Of a stretch of 64,000 nucleotides of DNA, positions 55,919 through 64,000 are shown piece after piece. Source of the stretch: Leptospira fluminis (GTDB taxonomy: Bacteria; Spirochaetota; Leptospiria; Leptospirales; Leptospiraceae); NCBI RefSeq assembly GCF_004771275.1, contig NZ_RQEV01000007.1, positions 1-64,000 of the forward strand, written 5' to 3'. Made by a program: the position numbers and the translations under genes. The notes beneath the pieces were generated by a model. The model made no database searches. It saw only the letters and a list, made by a program, of their open reading frames with translations, and was not told where the DNA came from. Numbering within the stretch: position 1 is the stretch's first letter; the number at the start of each line of letters is the position of its first letter.

Positions 55919-57336
55919 AGGCTGAATCGGAACGCTTGGTTCGCGAAAAAATGACCGGTGAGAAACTTTCGGACGAGTTCATCGCGGACTTTTTAACGAA
56001 AGTGGACGAGGTCCGAAACGGTGAAACCGGAATGGTCGACTGGAGCGAGGTCGGAGATTTGGATCCTGAGGCGGATGAAATCTCTTTGGAAAAAATCGAA
56101 TCCCAGGCCCGGGTCGACAATTCGGCGCTGAATCGATTGGTGGTGATTAAACTAAACGGCGGCTTAGGGACGAGTATGGGATTGTCCGGTCCCAAATCCC
56201 TAATAGAAATCAAGGAAGGGATGTCTTTTCTCGAGATCATCGCGCGACAAATCGGAACCATACGAAAAGAATACGGTATAGAGGTTCCGCTTCTCTTTAT
56301 GGATAGTTTCAGCACGCTCGAACAGAGTCAGCGGGAGTTGAAGCGCATCCGTTTTTCCCAATCTTTTCCCAGCACTTTCCTGCAACATAAGGTTCCTCGG
56401 CTTTTAAAAGATTCCTTGCAGCCGCTTTCCGTGACTGGAGATAAAAACGAGGAATGGTGTCCGCCCGGACACGGAGATATTTGGTTTACGCTTCAGGAAA
56501 CCGGAATCCTGGATTCCTTGTTAGAGAAGGGGTACAAGATCGCCTTCGTTTCCAACGGAGATAATTTAGGAGCGACGGTACATCCGAGCATAGTCCAATT
56601 TATGCTGGAGGAAAACCTGGATTTCTGCATGGAGATGACTCCTAAGACTCTCGCGGATAAAAAGGGAGGAGCCATTTTTAGGCGGATCGTCGGGGGAGAA
56701 AAACGGAACTGCCAGTTACTGGAGACCGCACAAGTCCCGGCGGAGCACATGCAGGAGTTCGAGGGCTTGGGTAAATTCCGTAGCTTCTCCACGAATAACC
56801 TTTGGATTCGTTTAGATGCGTTGAAGGAAAGATTGCATTCGGGGAATTTCCGTTTGTCTCTTATCGTAAATCCTAAGAAAGTGGAGGGGAAGGAAGTCCT
56901 TCAGTTGGAAACCGCTATGGGTTCCGCGATCCAGAATTTTCCCAAAGCTAGAGGAATCATAGTCCCGAGGGATCGCTTCGCCCCGGTAAAAAAATGCGAG
57001 GATTATCTCGTTCGGAGATCGGATGCGTATTCTCTAAACTCCGATTTTTCCATTACAATGTCTCCGGAACGAAAAAAAGCGGGCCTTGGAGAAGTTGTGG
57101 TGCAAATGGATGAAATATATTATAAGAGGATAAACGACTTCAACGAGAGAATGCTGAGCTTGCCTTCATTGGTGCACTGCACCTCTCTCAAAGTGGAAGG
57201 GGATGTGCTTTTCGATGTTCCTTTAGAGATAGAAGGTGACGTAACTATTTCAAATTCGGGAAAGGGACAAAGAAGAGTTTCGGAATTCGGTAAAAATCGA
57301 ATCTCGAATGAAGTAATGCGTTTCCGCTTTACATAA
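55906..57336 (+). CDS. UTP-glucose-1-phosphate uridylyltransferase, eukaryote-like
   Basis: Makes UDP-glucose for cell-surface sugars, 476 residues. It is of the UDPGP family usual in eukaryotes, not the bacterial GalU type. The nucleotide loop is LNGGLGTSMGLSGPKSLIEI (about 83-102), UTP and sugar contacts are in VSNGDNLGA (about 212-220), and NNLWIRLD and KKCEDYLVRRSD match the family. A left-handed beta-helix end (residues about 410-470, FDVPLEIEGDVTISNSG) follows as in eukaryotic enzymes. The start ATG lies inside the end of the preceding gene. Confidence 0.9.
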   Translation: MDSMKAESERLVREKMTGEKLSDEFIADFLTKVDEVRNGETGMVDWSEVGDLDPEADEISLEKIESQARVDNSALNRLVVIKLNGGLGTSMGLSGPKSLIEIKEGMSFLEIIARQIGTIRKEYGIEVPLLFMDSFSTLEQSQRELKRIRFSQSFPSTFLQHKVPRLLKDSLQPLSVTGDKNEEWCPPGHGDIWFTLQETGILDSLLEKGYKIAFVSNGDNLGATVHPSIVQFMLEENLDFCMEMTPKTLADKKGGAIFRRIVGGEKRNCQLLETAQVPAEHMQEFEGLGKFRSFSTNNLWIRLDALKERLHSGNFRLSLIVNPKKVEGKEVLQLETAMGSAIQNFPKARGIIVPRDRFAPVKKCEDYLVRRSDAYSLNSDFSITMSPERKKAGLGEVVVQMDEIYYKRINDFNERMLSLPSLVHCTSLKVEGDVLFDVPLEIEGDVTISNSGKGQRRVSEFGKNRISNEVMRFRFT

Positions 57337-57415
57337 AACAACAGTCGTTTAAAATCCTGTCTACGGGCGATAGGGTAAACCGTCCGCTCCTATGGCGATA
57401 AAAGTCGAAGGCGAA

Positions 57416-58765
57416 ATGACAAATTCCCAGAACTTCAGGCTAAGGTCTTTCGATTTTGGGGACTTAGAACAGTTTAAAACCGTTTTCATCAATGAGAATC
57501 GGGGGAAGCCGATTTTCCTGTTACGGTTTCAGAATATCTCCACCATTTCCCTGGTGGAATTCATACAGTTGATTCCTCAGAAAATCGCGGAAATGGATCC
57601 TTCTCACCAGGAATCCCTGAGATATTATACATACGGAGACAAAAAAAATTTATTGATCGGCGTCGCTCCCGTGGAGCAGTCGAGTTTCGAAAATCAAACC
57701 AATTTCGACGCCGCCATCGGTAGATTTCACGACGGTGCGGTCCGGAACGGAAGTTTGAATTTCGATTTCGGAATCGGACGGACCCAGTGTAATTTCATTT
57801 CCTACGTGGAGGAAATCTTCCGGGAATTGGATTCCTCTTCCCTCAAGAATCTCAAGGACAATCTGGTACGTTGGAGCTGGACGTATCTAAACCGCGTGAA
57901 CGATTATTTTGCGAGCGATCGGGCGGACGCCGTAATCCAACCGATCATCCATTATAATCACAGAGATCATACCTTCTCCATGAAAGGCGGCGAGGTGTTC
58001 GTGGGCGGCGTGGCTTATGCGGGCTATGCCGACCTGATCCGGGACATTCCCCATGATCAGGATCTGAACCGGATCGAACTGCTTATCCTGGAAAAGCTCA
58101 TCATGTCCTGTAACGGCTCCCCCGGTCTTCTGAAATTCAATATCTCCCCTCAGACGTTGATCGACACGTTCGATACCGACGAGAAAGTAACCCGCTTTCA
58201 TGAATTGCTTTTGAAGCAGAACCTGAATCCCCAGAACATACGGATGGAATTGATCGAAAAACCGTACGAAGAAGGGGAGGCTACCTTGAAGTCCGTTTGT
58301 AGACGGTTTTGGAATTTCGGGATCAGCTTTGCCGCAGACGATTTCGGGGTAAAGAGCCAAAGCCACCAAGTTGTGCTGGATTTGGGGGAAATGATCAAGG
58401 AATTCAAACTCGACCCGATCAGTTTCAAGTTCAAGGCGGATCAGGATCTTACGAAATTCCTGGATAACTTGGCGTTCATCGATTATTGCCGTCGATTATC
58501 GGACAACCGGGAGGCGATCATAACTGCAGAAGCCTTGGAAGACCTGGACTCCCTGAACTTCCTGATCACTCACCAAGTGTATTATTTCCAGGCGAATTTG
58601 TTCTGCCGAAAGATATGGATTCAGGAATACAAGGATCGTTTTAAGGAAATGCAAAAGCTTCCCGAAGCGGCCGTTACGAAAATTTTAGGTTCCGCAGAGT
58701 TGACCCAACGATTAAAGGAAACCGGCAATATATTCTCTCTAGCCAAAGAAGTTTCTTTGGCTTGA
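57416..58765 (+). CDS. Degenerate EAL domain protein
   Basis: A 449-residue soluble protein. The C-terminal half (about residues 185-430) has the fold of a cyclic di-GMP phosphodiesterase EAL domain: QPIIHY, KFNISPQTL, MELIEKP, FAADDFGV, ITAEALEDL and YYFQANLFCRKI match the usual blocks. The signature EAL is replaced (GGEVFVGGVAYAG) and the KxD motif reads KFK, so metal binding and hydrolysis should be lost; it may bind the nucleotide or a partner. The N-terminal half is unassigned. The ATG at 57416 has GAAGG six bases upstream; the in-frame ATG at 57392 has none. Confidence 0.78.
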   Translation: MTNSQNFRLRSFDFGDLEQFKTVFINENRGKPIFLLRFQNISTISLVEFIQLIPQKIAEMDPSHQESLRYYTYGDKKNLLIGVAPVEQSSFENQTNFDAAIGRFHDGAVRNGSLNFDFGIGRTQCNFISYVEEIFRELDSSSLKNLKDNLVRWSWTYLNRVNDYFASDRADAVIQPIIHYNHRDHTFSMKGGEVFVGGVAYAGYADLIRDIPHDQDLNRIELLILEKLIMSCNGSPGLLKFNISPQTLIDTFDTDEKVTRFHELLLKQNLNPQNIRMELIEKPYEEGEATLKSVCRRFWNFGISFAADDFGVKSQSHQVVLDLGEMIKEFKLDPISFKFKADQDLTKFLDNLAFIDYCRRLSDNREAIITAEALEDLDSLNFLITHQVYYFQANLFCRKIWIQEYKDRFKEMQKLPEAAVTKILGSAELTQRLKETGNIFSLAKEVSLA

Positions 58766-58875
58766 GATCGGCTCGGAAAGCCCCCAAGATTTTTTCACCG
58801 ACCTTTCGCAAATTGTCCGAAAACGCCGCGGACAAAGGATCCGCAAGCGCTTCGAACATTACCGTGACTTCTTCT

Positions 58876-61281
58876 TTATTCCTTCAGGAAGCTTAAGGTG
58901 GATTTTTGGTTCAGGATTCCGTTGTCCTTTAGGGTTACGGAAAGAGCGTCCCCCGTTTTTTCGATCTCGATCCTGAACTTACCTTCCTTGTCGATGATCG
59001 GGCTATTTTCCACGTATCTTCCTTCGAAGATCTTCTGTTTATTGAATTTGACCACGTAATTCACGTTGTCCTGACTTTCGATCTCCAAAAGCACCTGGTT
59101 CACGCCTTTCGATCCGTCCCAGGACATGGCGGTCCAGGGTCCTTTAAATTTCTCTAATGTAGAATCTCCGCCGAAAGCCCTATTCGCCGGAGCGGGTTTC
59201 GCACTGGATAGGACTCCGGATACGGGAGCGGAGTATTCGCTTTCTCCTCCCAAATCGGTTTTTGCCGTAACGGAATAGAGAAAGAAGGTTTCCTTTTCGG
59301 GAAGATCGGAAGCGAACGTCGGCGTTTTGCCGCTGGAAGCCAGGAAGTTCCAGGAGGAGGATCCCCGCTTTTTGCGGTAAACGTAATATTCCGAAGCTCC
59401 TTTAACCGATTCCCACTTCAAAGACATTCTACCGGTTTTCTGGTCCAGGCTACCTTTGAGATTCGTGGGAGAAGGTAGTCTTTCCCCCCTATGTTTGTTC
59501 GGGTCTATGTATCCGTAAGCGTAATCCGAAAAAGGACCCGCGACTCCGTTCCGATTCACCGCGGCAACGGCATAGTACGCGTACTGCGCAGGAAGTTTTT
59601 CATCGATGAAACTTTCCTTCGGCTCTTCCGCGAGTTTTGCCCAGGAACCGCCGCCGAACATACCGCCGGTATTATAGCGGTAAATCAGGTATCTGGAGGC
59701 GCCGTCGACTTTCTGCCATCTCAATTCCACTTTGCTGTTGTACAATCCCTTTGTTGCCATCAAACCCAGAGGTTTCGGCGGTTTGGAATTCGCCCTTGCA
59801 GTGGTTCCGGCCGCCGCGTCGGAAGGATCTCCGACCTTACCTCCACTCACTCCGGAAACCACGTAAAATTCCGTGATTCCGTTTTTGGCCGCTCCGAGAT
59901 CGGCATAGGAGTTCGTCTTACTTTTTCCGGCAGACACGTATTTCTTTTGAATTGCGTTCCATTTGTAGATATTGTATTCCGTCACATCATCGATAGCTTC
60001 CCAGGTCAGGTCTATTTTGTTGGAATATTGGCCTTGGCTTGCCTTGAGTCCTACGACTTTCGTGGGAGCCTTCTGCTCTTGCGATTTGGCATAACCGATC
60101 GCCTCTCCATCCGAAGGATCGGAGGAATCCGAATCCGTTAACGTAACCACTTTATAGGAGTAAGCCACGTCTTTTTGAATTCCGTCGTCGGTAAAGCCGT
60201 TGGATTGGGAAAGACCGATCTTGGAAAAGGAAGAATCTCCCGGTCCTTTCCGATAAATCTCGTAACCTACGGCGTTCGGAACACTCTCCCAAGTGATTTG
60301 GACCTTGTCAGCAAACGAACCTTGCGAAGCTGCAATCTCTTTAGGCGGAACAGGTTTGGTCTTTTCGGGGTTTACCGGTTGATTGGTATCGGTATGAGTC
60401 GGTGTAGGTTCGGTGACCTGGTCTTGCACCACTTGGTCCACGAGTACGAAGGCCGATTGGCAGACTTTAGAGAACCATTTGTAATCTATATAACCGTATC
60501 CCTGGTCTCCCCACTGCGTGCTCCAGGAGTTGATGAACTTGAAGGCGTTTCTGGAATCGTCGTATCCTACGATCGCTATCGCGTGTCCTCCGTAGGTCTT
60601 TCCTACTCCGTCCTTGTATATCTCTTGGCCTTTGAGATTCATAAAGTTTTCGTAAACTATGATTCCCGCCACTACGGGTCTACCTTCGTTCAATTGGTTT
60701 TTGACCTCGTTCGGATCCGACTGTCGCACTCTCATGAAATCTTTGGCCTTGTGTTTGAGCGCGACGTCTATAGCCGACTGGTTGGGTTTGGTCATATAAT
60801 CATTGGGGTTATACGGCATTGCGTCCCAGGTCGCGACGCCGTTTTCGACCACCAATTTCATCGCGTCGGAAATCAGCGAACCGTTGTCCCTGCCGCCGTT
60901 GATCTGGTTATAGATGAATGCCGGCGAGAAAATGGAGGAGTAGTTGGGGGATCCGTCGGCGTTTCGAAGGGTCCAGTTGGCAGATCCCTTTCTTCCCGCG
61001 TATTCCAGATAGGATTTCGTGGCATAAGCGGTGGACCATGCTACGCAGGAACTTTGCTGTCCCTGGTCCCCTACGGGAGGCATAGAATCGGAAAGGTCGA
61101 CGCTGGACGCCAAACCTCTATGAGAGATACGGTTCGGGTTCGCTTCCTTCAGGGAGGATAGGAGCTCGAACGGCTCCTGCTTCATTCCTAAAGACTGGAT
61201 TCTCGTTTGTTGTCCCGATATACCGCTCGTCGAGAGCAGCAGGATCGAGATTAGATAGGATATGTATTTAAATCTTCGCAT
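58876..61281 (-). CDS. Secreted papain-family peptidase with fibronectin III repeats
   Basis: An 801-residue exported C1 cysteine peptidase. A signal peptide (residues 1-23) and a short pro-part precede the peptidase domain (about 55-290): Gln and catalytic Cys in GDQGQQSSCVAWS (about 72-84), His in YGGHAIAIVGY and Asn in INSWSTQWGDQGYGY. A Thr/Pro-rich linker leads to four fibronectin type III repeats (about 310-690), each starting P..V..L.AS.G and with W[ED].V...YYIYR, and a final beta domain. It is co-transcribed with the gene at 61295 (13 bases apart). Papain-type secreted proteases of this build may act on host or matrix protein. Confidence 0.9.
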   Translation of the reverse strand: MRRFKYISYLISILLLSTSGISGQQTRIQSLGMKQEPFELLSSLKEANPNRISHRGLASSVDLSDSMPPVGDQGQQSSCVAWSTAYATKSYLEYAGRKGSANWTLRNADGSPNYSSIFSPAFIYNQINGGRDNGSLISDAMKLVVENGVATWDAMPYNPNDYMTKPNQSAIDVALKHKAKDFMRVRQSDPNEVKNQLNEGRPVVAGIIVYENFMNLKGQEIYKDGVGKTYGGHAIAIVGYDDSRNAFKFINSWSTQWGDQGYGYIDYKWFSKVCQSAFVLVDQVVQDQVTEPTPTHTDTNQPVNPEKTKPVPPKEIAASQGSFADKVQITWESVPNAVGYEIYRKGPGDSSFSKIGLSQSNGFTDDGIQKDVAYSYKVVTLTDSDSSDPSDGEAIGYAKSQEQKAPTKVVGLKASQGQYSNKIDLTWEAIDDVTEYNIYKWNAIQKKYVSAGKSKTNSYADLGAAKNGITEFYVVSGVSGGKVGDPSDAAAGTTARANSKPPKPLGLMATKGLYNSKVELRWQKVDGASRYLIYRYNTGGMFGGGSWAKLAEEPKESFIDEKLPAQYAYYAVAAVNRNGVAGPFSDYAYGYIDPNKHRGERLPSPTNLKGSLDQKTGRMSLKWESVKGASEYYVYRKKRGSSSWNFLASSGKTPTFASDLPEKETFFLYSVTAKTDLGGESEYSAPVSGVLSSAKPAPANRAFGGDSTLEKFKGPWTAMSWDGSKGVNQVLLEIESQDNVNYVVKFNKQKIFEGRYVENSPIIDKEGKFRIEIEKTGDALSVTLKDNGILNQKSTLSFLKE

Positions 61282-61294
61282 TCGTCACTCCTTG

Positions 61295-61750
61295 TTACGG
61301 TTGGCTTTTGATTTCGGATCGTATTTTTTCTTCCAATTCCTTGGAATATTCGCGAAAGGCGTAAGGGTGAGGCTCGTAAAGAGCGACCACTTCCGTTTCC
61401 TTTCCCTTGCTATCCTTTACCTTTTTCTTAATTAAGAAAAGAATATAATCTCCCTCCTGGGGAGAGGCCTTTAGCCATTTCCCGAAATATTCCGGAAAAA
61501 TCATAAAGGCCAGATCGAATTTGGAAGGTAAGTCCGATCCGCCTTTGATGGGTTTCAGGACTTCCACGCTAGCGGTCACCGAAACGGATTGAGCGGAGAT
61601 TTTACTTTCTTTTACGTTGGACAATCTCGCTAAGACGATAAAATCCGAATGGTTGACCTGGGACTCCAAACCGGGTGGAGGGGTCAGCGCATATACGGGG
61701 ACTATCAGAAAAACGAAGGCGGTTGCCAGGAAAACGGTCAGACGGATCAT
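61295..61750 (-). CDS. Exported protein of unknown family
   Basis: A 151-residue protein with a signal peptide (residues 1-20, ending PVYA) and a mature part with a beta-rich pattern (DFIVLARLSNV, VSVTASVEVLKPIKG, GDYILFLIKKK). I do not recognise the family, though the layout (an OB-fold-like domain found in exported proteins that report on metal or calcium) is not specific. The ATG at 61750 with GGGAG upstream is preferred over a TTG at 61765. It precedes the secreted peptidase gene by 13 bases and could be its chaperone, inhibitor or simply a co-expressed partner. Confidence 0.65.
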   Translation of the reverse strand: MIRLTVFLATAFVFLIVPVYALTPPPGLESQVNHSDFIVLARLSNVKESKISAQSVSVTASVEVLKPIKGGSDLPSKFDLAFMIFPEYFGKWLKASPQEGDYILFLIKKKVKDSKGKETEVVALYEPHPYAFREYSKELEEKIRSEIKSQP

Positions 61751-61935
61751 TCTCGTCGCTCCCAAAAGATGTTTTGGACGGGCTTATTACCTTACCTCCG
61801 AAGACGGATCCTTTTCAACCGATTTTCCTAGAGGAATCGTTTCGGAAAGGCTCCGATCGGGAAAAAAGATATTAACGAATTTTCTTGCAAAAACGGCGCG
61901 GTTGCAAAAAGAGAGGAATCCGACGACCCCGGAGG

Positions 61936-62592
61936 TCAATCGTCCAATTTGAAATTCACGGGAATACGGTGGTTCATTTTGATGGGTCTGCCTTTCACGT
62001 AGCCTGGACTCCATCGCGCGGCCTTTACGACCCGAATTGCCGCCTCTTCGAAGCCGTATCCTTTGATTCCCGCCTTCAGAACTTTTGCGTCGATCAGATT
62101 TCCCTGTTCGTCCACTCGGACTTCCAGGATCGTATCCGCGTAGGAGATTCCCTGGGATTTCGCTTTTTCGGGAAAGTAATCCCGCAAATCGAAATCTATG
62201 ATGGGAGTAGGAGGTTTGTCTCCCATGTAAGCGTATAGAAATCCGTCTTTGTCAGTTCCGTCTCCGCTGAGTTTGTTTGGATCCACTTCGCTGTCTTCCG
62301 GATCTTTCCCGTCCTTATCGGATCCTTCCACCCATTCCTGTTTTTCCACCGGAGCGGGAGAATTTTCTCCTCCGATCAGTTCCGGGGGAATGTCCTGGAT
62401 GTCCACTTCGACGTCCTGAAATTCCAATCGATCGGAATCGATCTCTCCGGGCTTCCAATGAGTAACCACGTAGTAGGTTCCGAAAAACAGAAAATGCGCT
62501 AAAATCGAACCGTACAAACAACGGTCCCAAAGGTTCGTGTTTTCGTACCAATCGAGGAACGAGTCTCGGAGAATGAGTAATTTTGCGTTCAT
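61936..62592 (-). CDS. tonB: TonB-family energy transducer
   Basis: Couples the ExbB/ExbD proton motor to outer-membrane receptors. 218 residues: one membrane helix near the N terminus (about 25-43, LYGSILAHFLFFGTYYVV), an acidic Pro-poor spacer (about 60-130) and a TonB C-terminal domain (about 140-218, ILEVRVDEQGNLIDAKV and GFEEAAIRVVKAARWSPGYVKGRPI). The ATG at 62592 is preferred over a TTG one codon earlier. It follows exbD by 15 bases and belongs to the exbB-exbD-tonB operon. No TonB-dependent receptor is encoded in the window. Confidence 0.88.
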   Translation of the reverse strand: MNAKLLILRDSFLDWYENTNLWDRCLYGSILAHFLFFGTYYVVTHWKPGEIDSDRLEFQDVEVDIQDIPPELIGGENSPAPVEKQEWVEGSDKDGKDPEDSEVDPNKLSGDGTDKDGFLYAYMGDKPPTPIIDFDLRDYFPEKAKSQGISYADTILEVRVDEQGNLIDAKVLKAGIKGYGFEEAAIRVVKAARWSPGYVKGRPIKMNHRIPVNFKLDD

Positions 62593-62607
62593 CAATCGGC
62601 GTCCGGA

Positions 62608-63012
62608 TTACCTTTTTACGGAAAGAGCGATCCTGGTTACTCCGGCTTTCCGGATGACTCCCATCGTCTCGGCGATCTTGCCGTAGGAAATGGAGGAATC
62701 CGCAGAGAGGGTCAATCTCATATTCGGACGGATTTTTACGTCTCTCGCCAATTGGAATCCCAATTTTTCGGCGGTCGTTTCCGATCCTTCGAGAACGATT
62801 TTTCCGTCTTTGGTAAGTGCGACCTGCACGGATTGAGCTACGTTCGGATCCGCAGCCTGAACTTTCGGAAGATTAATGTTGATGGATTCTTTTTTCAGGA
62901 AGTTCGCAGTGACCATAAAGATCACGAGTAATACCAAAATCACATCCACCATGGGAGTGATGTTGATATTCCCTATTTCTTCCCCGTCTCCGGAAGAGGT
63001 TTGCCCCGCCAT
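62608..63012 (-). CDS. exbD: ExbD biopolymer transport protein
   Basis: A 134-residue component of the TonB/ExbB/ExbD proton-driven motor. One N-terminal membrane helix (about 18-38) contains the conserved Asp in MVDVILVLLVIFMV that takes the proton, and the periplasmic domain (about 60-134, ending VIRKAGVTRIALSVKR) has the ExbD fold. AAGGAGG is eight bases before the ATG. It lies between exbB and tonB on the same strand, 26 bases after exbB. Confidence 0.93.
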   Translation of the reverse strand: MAGQTSSGDGEEIGNINITPMVDVILVLLVIFMVTANFLKKESININLPKVQAADPNVAQSVQVALTKDGKIVLEGSETTAEKLGFQLARDVKIRPNMRLTLSADSSISYGKIAETMGVIRKAGVTRIALSVKR

Positions 63013-63038
63013 ATCCTTTCCTCCTTATTTACGAGTCC

Positions 63039-63653
63039 TTACTTTCGGGAAAGGTTCGCCAAAAATTCCTTCGCTAGAATGTCCAAGTTGGACTGAATGA
63101 TTTTTAATTTACGAGTGAAATAGTTGTTCGCCATCACCACAGGTATGGCCACCGCCAATCCGGCCGCAGTCGCCAATAATGCAGTGGAGATGCTTCTCAT
63201 CACCACTTCCGCACCCGTATTCCCCAAGGTTCCGAGACGATAGAATGCGTTGATGACTCCGAATACGGTTCCTAAGAGACCGATAAAAGGCGCGTTATTC
63301 CCTAAGGTATTCAGGATGGAGAGTCTGGTTTCGAAGGAGACTCTTTCTCCGATCGCTTGTCCTTCCATCAGTTCCGCCAAGCTTTCTTTTCCGTTCTTGG
63401 AATGTTCTGCGGCAAAATGCGAGAAACGAGCGTACACGTTTTCCGGATGACTTTCCGTAAATTTTGCGGTTTCGGATACGTCTCCGTTACGAACCGTACG
63501 AACGATTTCCGGTAAAAGAGTTTTGGAATCCTTCGTATTTTTGAAGAAGATAATGGCACGCTCGACCGTCACCGCGACGGCGACGATGCTTGCAATAATC
63601 ATAATAATGAATATCGCCGATTCTCCGATTTCTACGAGTATTTCAAAGTTCAT
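63039..63653 (-). CDS. exbB: ExbB/MotA/TolQ-family proton channel protein
   Basis: A 204-residue membrane protein with three helices (about 12-32, 105-130 and 145-170) and the MotA/ExbB motif NAPFIGLLGTVFGVINAFYRLG (here only the key residues GLLGTVFG need be noted) plus ALLATAAGLAVAIPVV. It forms the proton channel with ExbD. AAGGAAAGG lies upstream of the ATG. A short gene precedes it by 14 bases. Together the genes energise a TonB-dependent outer-membrane uptake. Confidence 0.93.
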   Translation of the reverse strand: MNFEILVEIGESAIFIIMIIASIVAVAVTVERAIIFFKNTKDSKTLLPEIVRTVRNGDVSETAKFTESHPENVYARFSHFAAEHSKNGKESLAELMEGQAIGERVSFETRLSILNTLGNNAPFIGLLGTVFGVINAFYRLGTLGNTGAEVVMRSISTALLATAAGLAVAIPVVMANNYFTRKLKIIQSNLDILAKEFLANLSRK

Positions 63654-63667
63654 TCTACCTTTCCTTC

Positions 63668-63931
63668 CTAATTTCTGTTTTTTCGCAGGATAGGATCGTC
63701 GTCATTCCGTTTTTGTTCCCTGTTTTTCAGAGACCGGAGGAGATACTCGCGCAATTGCGTATGCAAGATAGGGAATCCGATCCCGAACCGGAAATCAGAT
63801 CCGAACTTTGTCCCGTGCATCTGTCCGTAGAGCGCAGCTCGGACCAATACGATTCGTTGCAAGAAAACACGCATTCCTGAGCTTTCGGGTTTAATTTCAT
63901 AAAAGATTCCGAAGAGAGCAAGGAAGAGCAA
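63668..63931 (-). CDS. Small membrane-anchored protein before exbB
   Basis: An 87-residue frame from a TTG at 63931, with one hydrophobic helix at the N terminus (LLFLALFGIFY) and a basic, polar rest (RIVLVRAALYG, LREYLLRSLKNREQKRNDD). AGGAAA lies about 15 bases before the TTG, and exbB begins 14 bases after the stop. It has no known family, so the gene call rests on position and the frame. The overlapping frame 63727-63921 is judged a shadow. The 69 bases left up to the window end hold nothing I can name. Confidence 0.4.
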   Translation of the reverse strand: MLFLALFGIFYEIKPESSGMRVFLQRIVLVRAALYGQMHGTKFGSDFRFGIGFPILHTQLREYLLRSLKNREQKRNDDDPILRKNRN

Positions 63932-64000
63932 TATCCGGAATACGTGCTTGTTTTGTTTCCTGAAAGGATTTCAGAAAGTCCGGATTCGTCGATTTGGGAA

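Noticed and set aside
59150..60350. Repeated pattern in the peptidase gene as a tandem DNA repeat
   Set aside because: The repeats are fibronectin III domains that are alike as protein only; the DNA is too different for a tandem repeat or CRISPR.
60175..61161. A 328-codon frame on the plus strand inside the papain-like gene
   Set aside because: It is antisense to a well-supported peptidase gene, has no family motifs, and such long antisense frames are common here because of codon bias. The same applies to 59491-60141.

Overview
The window looks like chromosome from a spirochaete of the genus Leptospira. This rests on gene content: a soluble lipoprotein of Leptospira type, 7TM-DISM signalling proteins, several GAF/SpoIIE phosphatases, FadL-like and TolC outer-membrane proteins, ExbB/ExbD/TonB, and an ahcY-metH cluster under a SahR-like regulator. 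The genus is an inference and the species is not resolved. No rRNA, tRNA, CRISPR array or complete insertion sequence was recognised.

Layout. 1-4490: an efflux operon (DUF2892 protein, TolC, RND pump) on the minus strand behind two CsoR-type palindromes; its RND gene is broken by an inversion whose right end is at about 868-877. 4.6-8 kb: a FadL-like porin, an MpaB/DUF2236 oxygenase and a membrane protein resembling Pyr4/PaxB terpene cyclases. 8-15.8 kb: a 1757-residue pseudokinase-ATPase-GAF-SpoIIE protein, a sodium:solute symporter and a diguanylate cyclase. 15.9-18.6 kb: a CoA-transferase and an MFS transporter, divergent. 18.57-19.08 kb: no ordinary gene, but a promoter, a very strong ribosome binding site, an 18-codon ORF and three hairpins in front of a patatin and a GH5 glycosidase. 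21.9-27.7 kb: small exported proteins, a DUF547 protein, an ECF sigma/FecR/HAMP group, an orphan DNA methyltransferase and a second FecR protein. 27.67-28.06 kb: a MazF toxin remnant and GC-rich palindromic DNA.

28-34.8 kb is the S-adenosylmethionine cycle operon: SahR-like regulator, ahcY, a 7Fe-type ferredoxin, metH and a small unknown gene, behind a palindromic operator. 34.8-50.5 kb holds core metabolism (phosphofructokinase, ArgB, shikimate kinase), stress and peptidase genes (Bcp, M61), signalling (GAF-SpoIIE, adenylate cyclase, HDOD, CheD), transporters and a variant tyrosine recombinase. 50.7-58.8 kb: a TraB protein, a 7TM-DISM/PAS/ATPase sensor, a lipoprotein, a lipase-like protein lacking its serine, UDP-glucose pyrophosphorylase and a degenerate EAL protein. 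58.9-64 kb: an exported papain-like peptidase with fibronectin repeats and the TonB-ExbD-ExbB energy-transducing operon.

A recurring theme is signalling proteins that keep a domain fold but lack catalytic residues (pseudokinase, EAL, lipase). The most unusual stretch is the structured leader-like element at 18.66-18.87 kb. Its function is unknown and the reading given here is an inference from base pairing and spacing.
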